NCBI GenBank assembly: GCA_965200975.1
Contig: OZ241740.1
Location: 1,302,001-1,366,000 of the forward strand
Source: S5-327 sp965200975
Lineage (GTDB): Bacteria > Chloroflexota > Dehalococcoidia > Lucifugimonadales > Australimonadaceae
Length of the DNA stretch: 64,000 nucleotides
Direction: 5' to 3'
Below, in pieces: positions 42,521-50,597 of the stretch. The position numbers and the translations under genes are program-made. The notes beneath the pieces were generated by a model. It made no database searches. It worked only from the letters and a program-made list of their open reading frames with translations, and was not told where the DNA came from. Position 1 is the first letter of the stretch; the number at the start of each line of letters is the position of its first letter.

Positions 42521-42902
42521 AGGGCAAGCTCCTTCTGCTTTCCGCCGATGGCAGAGGACGGTAGGGCAGGGAGCGTACGTGAGCGGCTTCGGTAGGGCAA
42601 CTATTTGGCCGGGAGCTGGGGGAGGGGCGCGCTGCTCCGGCGGCCTGGTCGTGAGCGCGGCAGCTGGGAGAGCGTTCGCTCCCCCAGACCCCCTGGGGAA
42701 AAGCGCGAACCGGTGGAGGGTGCGCTGCTCCGGCAGCCAGGCCGTGAGCGCGGCAGCTGGGAGAGCGTTCGCTCCCCCAGACCCCCTGGGGAAAAAGCGC
42801 GAACTGCGCGCCGTTGCTTGCGCCGCGCGGCGGCTGCTAGCATCCCTTGCAGTTTGCGCGGGGCGGGCGCTGCGCCCTGTCCGCGCTTTGCGGAGCATCC
42901 CA
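42521..42902. other. 382-bp intergenic region made largely of hairpin repeats
   Basis: The two-unit repeat array fills about half of the gap. The remainder shows no gene. It separates the starts of the divergent PCD-VOC and ThDP genes, so promoters for both must lie at its two ends. None is clear by eye. Confidence 0.6.
42629..42806 (-). repeat. Hairpin repeat array, two 93-bp units, inverted orientation
   Basis: Units start at 42629 and 42722 (93-bp period). Each contains gcgctgctccgg, gtgagcgcggcag and the hairpin ctgggagagcgttcgctccc (42664-42687 and 42757-42780), then agaccccctgggga. The hairpin is the reverse complement of that at 15182 and 10392. It lies between the divergent PCD-VOC and ThDP genes, so any RNA copy would be in a leader or in neither transcript. 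Confidence 0.88.
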
Positions 42903-44579
42903 TTGGCGATTACCGGGGCGCAGATCATCGCGCGCGCTCTCCGAGCGGAGGGCGTCGACACCATCTTCACCGTTGCAGGCGACCATATTCTGCCGCTGCT
43001 CGACGTGCTCTACGATGAAGGGTTCCGGCTGATCGATTGCCGCCATGAGCAGGCGGCGGCGCATATGGCCGATGGCTGGGCGCGCATGACCGGCGCCCTT
43101 GGCGTTACCGCCGTAACGACTCCCGGACACGCCAACGCGCTGCCGGGTCTGCTCAACGCGATGTCTACGGAGAGCCCGATCCTCAACATCTCCGGCTCCG
43201 CCGATCTCCGGAACTACCATCGCGGCGTTATGCAGGAGATCGACCAGGTCGGCATCGCCCGCGCCGTCACGAAAGGCGCCTGGCTTGCGCACGACCCGCG
43301 CCGCATTCCCGATCTGATGTCCACCGCTATCCGAACGGCTTTCGAAGGACGGCGCGGGCCCGCCCACCTCACCGTCCCGGTCGACGTGCAGAGCGCCTCG
43401 GTCGAGGATGAGGAGGCGCGGTTCTTCGATGCGTCGTCGTACCGGCGGACGCAGCCCATTCAGGCGTCGCAGGCGGCAGTCGAACAGGCGGTGGCTATTC
43501 TGCGGAAGGCGGAGCGGCCCGTCATCGTAGCGAGCACGCCGGCAGCCTACGGGGACTGGTCGCACATCTACGAGCGTTTCATCGAGACGACGAAGATCCC
43601 CTTTATGACAGAGGAGGCTGCCCGAGGCATCGTGTCGGACGAGCATCCGTACTGCTTCGGGTTCTTCGACCTGAGCCAGCACACCGCGGCGAACCTCATC
43701 CGCGAGTCCGACGCAGTGCTCTTCCTCGGCAAGCTGCTCGACTTCACCATTGGGTTCGGCCTCGGCCCGGTAGTGCCTGCGGGCGCCGCGGTGATACAGG
43801 TCGAACCCGATCCCCAGCAAGTGGGACGCAACCGGGGCGTCGATCTTGCGCTCGTCGGAGACGTTGGGCCGATTGTGGGGCAGCTCGCGGACGAAGCAGC
43901 AAAGACGGAGTGGGCGGAGTCGCCGTGGACGGAGCGCTTCCGGCAGGCCGTCGCGGAGCAGAAGCAGCGCCTGGAGCAGTATGCGACCGACGAGGTCCCG
44001 CTGCGTTCGATGTTCGTGCACAGTGTGCTCGCCAGGCACCTGCGCCCGGACGATGTGCTCGTGTTCGACGGGGGCGACTACGCCTACTACGGGCGGGCGT
44101 ACCTGCCTGCGCGCAGCCCTCGCAGCTGGTGGTACCTGCCGAACCTTGGCTTGCTTGGTCAGGCCGTGCCGGTGGCGATGGCCGCGACGCTCGCCAAACC
44201 GGGAGCGCGCGTGTTCTGCGTCACCGGCGACGGCGCGTTCGGCTTCAACGGAATGGAGATAGACACAGCGGCGCGCCATAAGATGAAGGTAGTGTTCCTT
44301 GTCGGCAACGACGCGGCGTGGGGCATTGACAAGAATCTGCAGCTCGGCCTGTACGGGAAGGCGGTCATCACCGACCTCGCGCCTTCGCGCTACGATCTTG
44401 TCGCGCAAGGGTTGGGCGCCTACGCGGAATTGGTTGAGCGTCCGGAGGAGCTCGAGCCTGCGCTCCTGCGCGCGCTGGCCGCCGACGGCCCGGCGCTGCT
44501 CAACATTATGGTGCGCAGTCAGATCAGCCCCCGGGCGCAGGCTGTAGTCGCGAGCCGCAAGTTCGGCGGCGGACTCTGA
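42903..44579 (+). CDS. Thiamine-diphosphate-dependent enzyme, second copy
   Basis: I take a TTG at 42903 with GGAG 7 nt upstream, giving 558 residues (ITGAQIIARALRAEGVDTIF). The upstream ATG reading crosses the repeat array. The Pyr domain has catalytic Glu49 in CRHEQAAAHMADGWARM, and the PP domain has VTGDGAFGFNGMEID ending NDAAWGID. It belongs to the acetolactate synthase/oxalyl-CoA decarboxylase-like group, but differs from the copy at 4847 in its middle domain and C terminus. No small regulatory subunit is adjacent. It precedes the ketopantoate-reductase-like gene by 52 bp, and the two are probably one unit. Confidence 0.84.
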   Translation: MAITGAQIIARALRAEGVDTIFTVAGDHILPLLDVLYDEGFRLIDCRHEQAAAHMADGWARMTGALGVTAVTTPGHANALPGLLNAMSTESPILNISGSADLRNYHRGVMQEIDQVGIARAVTKGAWLAHDPRRIPDLMSTAIRTAFEGRRGPAHLTVPVDVQSASVEDEEARFFDASSYRRTQPIQASQAAVEQAVAILRKAERPVIVASTPAAYGDWSHIYERFIETTKIPFMTEEAARGIVSDEHPYCFGFFDLSQHTAANLIRESDAVLFLGKLLDFTIGFGLGPVVPAGAAVIQVEPDPQQVGRNRGVDLALVGDVGPIVGQLADEAAKTEWAESPWTERFRQAVAEQKQRLEQYATDEVPLRSMFVHSVLARHLRPDDVLVFDGGDYAYYGRAYLPARSPRSWWYLPNLGLLGQAVPVAMAATLAKPGARVFCVTGDGAFGFNGMEIDTAARHKMKVVFLVGNDAAWGIDKNLQLGLYGKAVITDLAPSRYDLVAQGLGAYAELVERPEELEPALLRALAADGPALLNIMVRSQISPRAQAVVASRKFGGGL

Positions 44580-44631
44580 TCCAACAAGGCGAGTCTCGCG
44601 ACGCGTCGGGGCTCGAACGAAAGGAGCGGCT

Positions 44632-45684
44632 ATGACGGACGCCGGCAGCATTGTCGTTTACGGCGCCGGAGCTATCGGCGGGCAGATCGCCGTCCGGCTC
44701 GCGAACGCAGGACTCGACCTTGTCGTCGTCGAGCCATGGGCGCCGCAGCGGCAGGCTGTGCGGGCAGGGGGCTTGACCGTGCGCGACGAGCAGACGGGCG
44801 GAGAGGAGCGCGCCACGCTTCGGGTCGTCGCTCCCGGCGAGCTGTCGGAGCCGGTGGCTATGCTCTTTCTGTGCGTGAAGTCGTACGACACGATGGAGGC
44901 GCTGGCGGACGTGAAGCCGCTGCTGAACGACGGCAGCCTCGTTGTGTCGATGCAGAACAGCATCAATGAGGAGTGGATCGCGCCGGAGGTGGGCGCCGAG
45001 CGGGTGGTGGGAGGCGTCATCCTCGTGAACGGCTCGTTTCTGGAGCCGGGGCGCGTGCAGGCGTCGTCGTCCGTGAGCAGAGCTACGGCGTCCGGGGCGC
45101 TGCCGGGCGTGTATGTGGGCGAGCACGAGGCGCCGGCGGGCGAGAAGGCCGCCCGCGCGGCTGCGGCGCTGGCTCACGTATGGCCGAGCGCGGCTATCGA
45201 CGATCTCGCGCACGAACGCTGGTCGAAGATGGTGAACAACACGATGCTCAATCCGGTGTCGGCCATAGGCGGCATGCGGTCCGCCGATCTCCTGGCGGAC
45301 GCCGACGCGCGGAGGCTTGCGGTCAGGCTCGCCGCCGAGACGATGAGGGTCGCAGAAGCCGAGGGGCATCCGCTTGCGGTGGTCATGGGCGAGTACGCCG
45401 CCGAGGACGTCTACGCAACGGCGGCAGGCGAGACGGACACGGTAGAGCAGGCGCTGGCGGAGCGAGCGGGCCGGGTCAGCTCGCAGGCGATGACGTCGAT
45501 GTATCAGGATGTCCAGCGCAAGCGCCGCACCGAGGTCGATTACTTCAGCGGCCTCGTCGCGCAGAAGGGCGCGCTGCACGGCGTCGCCGCCCCGTACTGC
45601 GAAAGAGTCACCGAGCTTGTCCACAGAGTGGAGTCCGGCGCTCTCACGCCGGGCCCGGCCGCTCTCCGCGAAGCGCTGTCGTAG
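44632..45684 (+). CDS. Ketopantoate reductase/ApbA-PanE family oxidoreductase
   Basis: The 350-residue product begins with the Rossmann motif YGAGAIGGQIAVRLA. Conserved CVKSYDT carries the active-site Lys, and NNTMLNPVSAIGG supplies the Asn-rich region. The C-terminal helical domain (MTSMYQDVQRKRRTEVDYFSG) contains the TEVDYF signature common in this family. Functional PanE makes pantoate, but many catabolic paralogues reduce other keto acids. Its place after a ThDP lyase suggests it reduces an alpha-keto or acetolactate-like product (inference). A strong AAGGAG lies 6 nt before the ATG. Confidence 0.86.
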   Translation: MTDAGSIVVYGAGAIGGQIAVRLANAGLDLVVVEPWAPQRQAVRAGGLTVRDEQTGGEERATLRVVAPGELSEPVAMLFLCVKSYDTMEALADVKPLLNDGSLVVSMQNSINEEWIAPEVGAERVVGGVILVNGSFLEPGRVQASSSVSRATASGALPGVYVGEHEAPAGEKAARAAAALAHVWPSAAIDDLAHERWSKMVNNTMLNPVSAIGGMRSADLLADADARRLAVRLAAETMRVAEAEGHPLAVVMGEYAAEDVYATAAGETDTVEQALAERAGRVSSQAMTSMYQDVQRKRRTEVDYFSGLVAQKGALHGVAAPYCERVTELVHRVESGALTPGPAALREALS

Positions 45685-45717
45685 CCATTCCTGGGGGGAC
45701 GGCAGCGGCGGATAAGC

Positions 45718-45767
45718 GGGGCGTCAGCGCGCGCTGACGGAGAGGGTGCGCTCCCCAGGTCCCCTGG
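45718..45767 (-). repeat. Diverged copy of the dispersed hairpin repeat
   Basis: Read on the minus strand it begins ccaggggacctggggagcg and ends with a tail like that of the unit at 10392 (cagcgcgcgctgacgcc). Arms are shorter and mismatched relative to the arrays. It lies between the ketopantoate-reductase-like and aldo/keto reductase genes. Confidence 0.6.
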
Positions 45768-45841
45768 AGCTTGGGAGAGGGCGCGCTGCTCCGACGGACT
45801 TGGGATGGGAGGGTTGGGGAGGGCGCCGCGCCGTGGTAAAG

Positions 45842-45870
45842 TTGACATGCGCTCCCAGCCTGCATTAGAT
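45842..45870 (+). promoter_or_regulatory. Sigma70-type promoter for the aldo/keto reductase gene
   Basis: A perfect -35 box TTGACA (45842-45847) is followed, 17 bp on, by TTAGAT (45865-45870); alternatively TAGATA at 18 bp. It lies 47 bp upstream of the TTG start at 45917 and directly after the diverged hairpin repeat. Confidence 0.5.
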
Positions 45871-45916
45871 AACGCGGCCCGCGGGGGATCCCGCGCTCGC
45901 CTTTCGGGAGGTTCCT

Positions 45917-46966
45917 TTGAAATACCGCGAGATGGGATCGACCGGCATACGCGTGTCCGAGATAGGTTTCGGATCGGGCGACAACGCTGGTCTGCTGGTG
46001 AAAGGCGAGCCCGCCGAGCAGTTGCGCGCGATTGAGCGCGCTCTCGAGCTGGGCGTCAACTACTTCGACACATCGCCCGACTACGGCAAAGGCCTCGCCG
46101 AAACCAACATCGGCAAGGCTATGCGCGAAATAGGCTTTCGCCCCGTGCTCACAACCAAAGTCGAGATCATGCCCGACGAGCTCGACCACATCGCCGACGC
46201 CGTCGTCGAGTCCGTCGAAGACTCGCTGCGTCGTCTGCAGGTCGACCACGTCGACGTCGTGCAGATACACAACCCTCCGAGCATCGAGACGGACACTACG
46301 GTTCCCGGATGGCTGCACCTTGGGCTGGACGACTACCTGGGGGCCGGCGGGGCAATGGAAGGGCTCGAACGCCTTCGCCGCGCCGGGAAGACGCGCTGCT
46401 TCGGCTTCGCCAACGAGGACGCCGACGCCGACGCCCTTCTCGAACTGCTGGAGACCCGGGAGTTCCACATGCTCAACGTGTGGTACGACTTGCTGAACCC
46501 GACCGCCGGACTGCCCACGCCTGACGGGCTCGACGTGCAGCACGACTACGGGCAGTTCCTGGAGCGGGCGCGCGAGCTTGGCGTCGGCGCAGCTGTCATT
46601 CGCCCTCTCGCGGGAGGCGTCCTGACCGACCATGCGGTGGGCGGGGGAGGCAGGCATCCGCTTGCGGGCGGCGGGCTTACGCGCAACGCGGATATGTACG
46701 AGGCAATGGTGCGGCGCGCGAAGCCGTTTGCGTTCCTCTCGCGTCCTGGGCAGACGCTGTCGCAGGCTGCCTACCGGTTCATCCTTCAGGACGAGAGCGT
46801 GACGACGGTGCTTGGCGGGTTCTCCGAGATGGAGCATCTGGAGGAGGCGGCCGGCTGCTCCGGCGCAGCGCCGCTGAGCGAGGAGGATATGGCGCGGCTC
46901 CATATGGCGTGGCGTTCGAACGTGGGCCGCTGGGACGAGGAAGAGCAGTTTATCTCGGGCCTCTAG
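45917..46966 (+). CDS. Aldo/keto reductase family protein
   Basis: A TTG start at 45917 with GGGAGG 5 nt upstream gives 349 residues (MKYREMGSTGIRVSEIGFGSG). Motifs are NYFDTSPDYGKG with Asp/Tyr of the catalytic tetrad, VLTTKVEIMPDELDH with the Lys, and VDVVQIHNPPSI with the His. NADPH-binding region features include LSQAAYRFILQDESVTTVLGG. The family reduces aldehydes and ketones with NADPH. It is preceded by its own promoter and followed 31 bp later by the NMT1-like gene. The order suggests one transcript, and the substrate is unknown. Confidence 0.88.
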   Translation: MKYREMGSTGIRVSEIGFGSGDNAGLLVKGEPAEQLRAIERALELGVNYFDTSPDYGKGLAETNIGKAMREIGFRPVLTTKVEIMPDELDHIADAVVESVEDSLRRLQVDHVDVVQIHNPPSIETDTTVPGWLHLGLDDYLGAGGAMEGLERLRRAGKTRCFGFANEDADADALLELLETREFHMLNVWYDLLNPTAGLPTPDGLDVQHDYGQFLERARELGVGAAVIRPLAGGVLTDHAVGGGGRHPLAGGGLTRNADMYEAMVRRAKPFAFLSRPGQTLSQAAYRFILQDESVTTVLGGFSEMEHLEEAAGCSGAAPLSEEDMARLHMAWRSNVGRWDEEEQFISGL

Positions 46967-46997
46967 GCCCGCATTCAGCCGAGGAGGCAGTAGTTCA

Positions 46998-47990
46998 ATG
47001 GACATTCAGCTCAGCATTGGCATGGCGTCGAACCCGAGGACCTGGCCTATCCACGACGGCCGCGTGAAGCCGGACGGCATTCAGCTCGTATGCAGCCCTG
47101 TGCATCCATCGGAGCTTTTCTGGCGCCAGCTCAAGTTCGGCGACTTCGACGTTTCGGAGATGTCGTTCTCCTCGCTCATCATGGCGATGGCCGTGGGCGA
47201 CGACAGGTGGGTTGGCCTGCCGGTCTTCACTACGCGGCGCTTCTTCCACACCGGCGTGCTCATTCGCAAGGACTCCGGCATTCAGAGCCCGGCTGACCTG
47301 AAGGGCAAGCGGGTGGGAGTGCCCGAGTACCAGCAGACGGCAGCGCTGTGGACGCGCGGCGTCTTGCAGCACGAGTTCGGCGTCGAGCCCAAGGATATGG
47401 AGTTCTTCATGGAGCGCGTGCCGGAGCAGAGCCACGGCGGCGCCACAGGTTTCAAGCCTCCCGAGGGCGTCATCGTCAACCAGATTCCCCTCGAGAAGAA
47501 CATCGGCGAGATGATGCTCTCGGGCGAGCTCGACGCTACGCTCCTGTACATCGTCGACCCGAACCTCATCGACCGCAGCACAGCCAATCTCTGGAGTCAC
47601 CCGGACATCGCCCCTCTCTTCCCTGACGCTCGCGCGGAGGGCGTTCGCTTCTACCAGAAGACCGGCCTCTACCCCATCAACCACGGCATGGTCGTCAAGC
47701 GCGAGATCGTTGAAAAGCATCCGTGGGTGCTTCTCAACCTGATGAAGGCGTTCAACCGAGCCAACGACATCGCCAACCGCGAGCGCGCCGAGCACGTCGA
47801 CTACTACGTCGAGACTGGGCTGGTCTCAGCCGATGGAGGCGCGGGGCTCAAGCAGCCGCTCGTTCAGCACGGCGTTCGCGCGAATCGGCTGGTGCTTGAG
47901 ACCGCGGCGCAGTACTCGTATGAGCAGGGCCTCACGCCCAAGCTCGCTCAATTGGAGGACGTGTTCGCCAAGAACACACTCGACCAGTAA
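46998..47990 (+). CDS. NMT1/THI5-like substrate-binding-fold protein
   Basis: The 330-residue product has the periplasmic-binding fold (type II) pattern of NMT1-like proteins: PADLKGKRVGVPEYQQTAALW after about 95 residues, VDPNLIDRST and a C-terminal lobe. No signal peptide or lipobox is visible; the protein starts MDIQLSIGMASNPRTWPI. This resembles cytosolic 4,5-dihydroxyphthalate decarboxylase and relatives, which share the fold, and makes transport less likely. The ATG at 46998 has GGAGG upstream. Next is the TctA-TctB fusion, 150 bp downstream. Confidence 0.78.
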   Translation: MDIQLSIGMASNPRTWPIHDGRVKPDGIQLVCSPVHPSELFWRQLKFGDFDVSEMSFSSLIMAMAVGDDRWVGLPVFTTRRFFHTGVLIRKDSGIQSPADLKGKRVGVPEYQQTAALWTRGVLQHEFGVEPKDMEFFMERVPEQSHGGATGFKPPEGVIVNQIPLEKNIGEMMLSGELDATLLYIVDPNLIDRSTANLWSHPDIAPLFPDARAEGVRFYQKTGLYPINHGMVVKREIVEKHPWVLLNLMKAFNRANDIANRERAEHVDYYVETGLVSADGGAGLKQPLVQHGVRANRLVLETAAQYSYEQGLTPKLAQLEDVFAKNTLDQ

Positions 47991-48140
47991 CCGGCGCAGA
48001 GCGATCAGACATTGCGGAGAAGCGCTATTCGGATGCGAGACCAAACCGCGGCGCGCGATGTGCACGCGCCGCGGTGAGCGCTCTCCCGATGCGCGCGTAC
48101 TCCGTGATGAGACACTCGAACCAGAGCGAACACGCAGGGC

Positions 48141-50357
48141 ATGGACATTCTACAGTCCGTAATTGACGGATACTCCGCAATGTTCAGCGCGGGGGGCGAG
48201 GCCATCGGCGAAATGGCCGCGTGGCAGCCCCTGCTTGCGCTGCTCGTCGGCGTCACTGTCGGCGTGCTCAACGGCGCAATGCCGGGCGGAGCGGTGCCGA
48301 GCCTGATCGTGCTCCTGGGTTTCGCGTACGGACTGGACCCGTACATTGCGTTGCCGCTGGCCGTCGGCATGGTGGCGACGGTGCCGACGGGCGACACGCT
48401 GCCTGCGGTGCTTCTGGGAATGCCGGGATCGACGTCGGGCCAGGCGACGATACTGGACGGGAACCCGCTGGCGCGCCGGGGCAGAGCCGGCGTAGCGCTG
48501 TCGGCGGCGTACTTCTCCTCGTTGCTCGGTGGAATCATCGGCGCGGTGTTCCTCTTCCTCACGATTCCGGTGGCGCGCCCGGTGGTGAACACGTTCAGCG
48601 CCGCGGAGTTCTTCGTGCTGGGGCTGGTAGCGATAGCGGTCGTCGGAGTCGTGAGCAGCGGAGCGCTGCTGCGGGGGCTGATGGCGGGCGCGTTCGGGCT
48701 GCTGATTGCGAGCGTGGGCTACGACGACGCTACGGGAGCGCACCGGCTTACGTTCGGGCAGGACTACCTGTGGGACGGGATCCACGTGATCCCGGTCGTC
48801 ATCGGACTGTTCGCGCTGCCGGAGTTCTTCGATATGGTCGTGAGCGACGTTTCGATAGCGCGCCACGCGGGAGCGGCGCAGGCCGACGCGTCCGCGCAAC
48901 GCCGCGAGGGTATGGGCGCGGTGCTGCGGAACTGGCTGCTCGTCATACGTTCGGCGGCGATGGGTGTATTTGTCGGACTGCTGCCTGGAATCGGCGGTTC
49001 GCTGGCCCAGTGGCTGTCGTATGCGTCGGCGCGGCAGACGGTGCGCGGCGGAACGGAGACGTTCGGCACGGGAGACATCCGCGGGGTTATCGCGCCGGAG
49101 TCGGCGAACAATGCGGTGGACGGCGGGCAGCTTGTGCCGACGCTGTTCTTCGGCGTTCCCGGATCAGTGGGGATGGCGCTCTTCCTCGGGCTGCTGATCA
49201 TCCTGGACGTTCGCCCAGGCCCGGACATGCTGAACAATCAGCTTCCGCTGACGATGACGATAGCGTTCTCGCTGGTGATGGCGAACGTGCTGGCGACGGG
49301 TCTTGCGCTGGGGTTCACCCCGTTGCTCACGCGGATAGCGTTCGTGCGCCCGAACGTGCTGGTGCCGATTATTCTGGCGGTGATGACGATAGCGGCGTTC
49401 CAGGCGAACCGGGCGATTCACGACCTGCTCGTGATGCTCGCGTTCGGGGCGCTGGGTTACTTCATGAAGTCGCACGGGTGGCCGCGCCCTCCGATCATCA
49501 TTGCGGTGATTCTCGGGGGCATCATCGAGAGGTTCTACGGCATATCGAGCGGGGCGTTCGAGTGGGTGAACTTCAGCGATCCGATGGACGGCGTCTTTAC
49601 GCGCCCGGCAGTGCTGCTCATCATTGCAGTTGCGGTGGGAACGGCGGCGTACACGGTGCGGATGCAGCGGAGCGTCAACCGGACAATGATGAGGCAGGAA
49701 GCGGAGTTCGCGGCGCGCGCGGAGCAGGGAGCGCCGCCTCCGCCTGCAGGCGGCAGCGGGGAGAGTCCTGCCGCCGGGGCGGCGCCTGCAGCGGAGCCGC
49801 GCCGGCGTCCGCCGCTTCGGGAGCTGTTGCGTCCTACTCCGAGCGGAGTATTCATTGCGCTGCTGGCAGTCGCGTTTGCGTTTACGCTCCAACAGTCGTT
49901 CGGGTGGACAGGCGAGGCGGCGCGTCTGCCAAGGGTCATCACCGTCGTCGGGCTGGCGCTCGTCGCCGCATACGCGGCGGTCCACATTCTCTTCCCGTCA
50001 TCGTCTGCGAGCCGCATTATGGACATTGGCAGGACGCAGACGGACGCCGAACGGGCGGTGGTGCTGCAGCGCACAGTCAAGGCGATAGGCTCGACATTCG
50101 CTCTGGTAGGGGCGATCTGGCTGATAGGGTTCCAGATAGCGATCCCGGTCTACGTGTTCCTCTATCTGCTCATCTTTGGGCGCGTCCGGTTGTGGGCGGC
50201 GCTGCTGTGGCTCGCGCTGTTCCTGGCGCTTATCTACGGGTTCTTCGACCTTGTGATTCACATCCCGTGGATCGACCCCGTGCTGGGAGACTTCCTGCCC
50301 GATATTCTGAAAGGCAGGGAGACGATTACAGGGTTCTGGCGAGGCCTCGTTGGCTGA
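48141..50357 (+). CDS. Tripartite tricarboxylate transporter, TctA-TctB fusion
   Basis: The 738-residue protein joins the large TctA permease (about residues 1-510; MLNGAMPGGAVPSLIVLLG, TLPAVLLGMPGSTSGQAT, GLLPGIGGSLAQWLSY, GVIAPESANNAVDGG, LVPTLFFGVPGS) with a cytosolic Ala/Pro linker (about 540-570) and a TctB-like four-helix domain (about 575-738, LLRPTPSGVFIALLAVAFAFTLQQ). TctA normally has 12 helices and TctB 4-5 and they are separate genes. The matching binding protein TctC is encoded 240 bp downstream. Together they import carboxylates, using a cation gradient (family knowledge). The start's ribosome-binding site is weak. Confidence 0.9.
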   Translation: MDILQSVIDGYSAMFSAGGEAIGEMAAWQPLLALLVGVTVGVLNGAMPGGAVPSLIVLLGFAYGLDPYIALPLAVGMVATVPTGDTLPAVLLGMPGSTSGQATILDGNPLARRGRAGVALSAAYFSSLLGGIIGAVFLFLTIPVARPVVNTFSAAEFFVLGLVAIAVVGVVSSGALLRGLMAGAFGLLIASVGYDDATGAHRLTFGQDYLWDGIHVIPVVIGLFALPEFFDMVVSDVSIARHAGAAQADASAQRREGMGAVLRNWLLVIRSAAMGVFVGLLPGIGGSLAQWLSYASARQTVRGGTETFGTGDIRGVIAPESANNAVDGGQLVPTLFFGVPGSVGMALFLGLLIILDVRPGPDMLNNQLPLTMTIAFSLVMANVLATGLALGFTPLLTRIAFVRPNVLVPIILAVMTIAAFQANRAIHDLLVMLAFGALGYFMKSHGWPRPPIIIAVILGGIIERFYGISSGAFEWVNFSDPMDGVFTRPAVLLIIAVAVGTAAYTVRMQRSVNRTMMRQEAEFAARAEQGAPPPPAGGSGESPAAGAAPAAEPRRRPPLRELLRPTPSGVFIALLAVAFAFTLQQSFGWTGEAARLPRVITVVGLALVAAYAAVHILFPSSSASRIMDIGRTQTDAERAVVLQRTVKAIGSTFALVGAIWLIGFQIAIPVYVFLYLLIFGRVRLWAALLWLALFLALIYGFFDLVIHIPWIDPVLGDFLPDILKGRETITGFWRGLVG

Positions 50358-50500
50358 TCGCAGCCGCGCCTGCGCCCGTGGCGCGTTGACGGGCGGGCGC
50401 GCGATAGCGCTCGCTTCCGCACTCGCCTTGCAGAACCGGGAGATGGCGCGCCTCCCCGGGACTCCTCATGCGCGCCGGACGCTACCCTTGTGCAGCCGCG

Positions 50501-50529
50501 TTTACGACGGCGCTGCATCGTGTTAGCAT
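50501..50529 (+). promoter_or_regulatory. Sigma70-like promoter for tctC
   Basis: TTTACG (50501-50506), a 17-bp spacer and TAGCAT (50524-50529) lie 68 bp before the ATG at 50598. The boxes match the consensus moderately. A separate promoter would let the binding protein be expressed at a higher level than the permease. Confidence 0.35.
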
Positions 50530-50597
50530 CTACGCCACCTTTCGACGCATCCGCTTAACGCGACATTGACGCAACATTTCTCACGACGGGAGGACTG

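Noticed and set aside
42216..44579. 787-residue reading of the second ThDP gene
   Set aside because: The N-terminal 229 codons run antisense through the PCD-VOC gene and the hairpin array. The homologous domain starts at TTG 42903.
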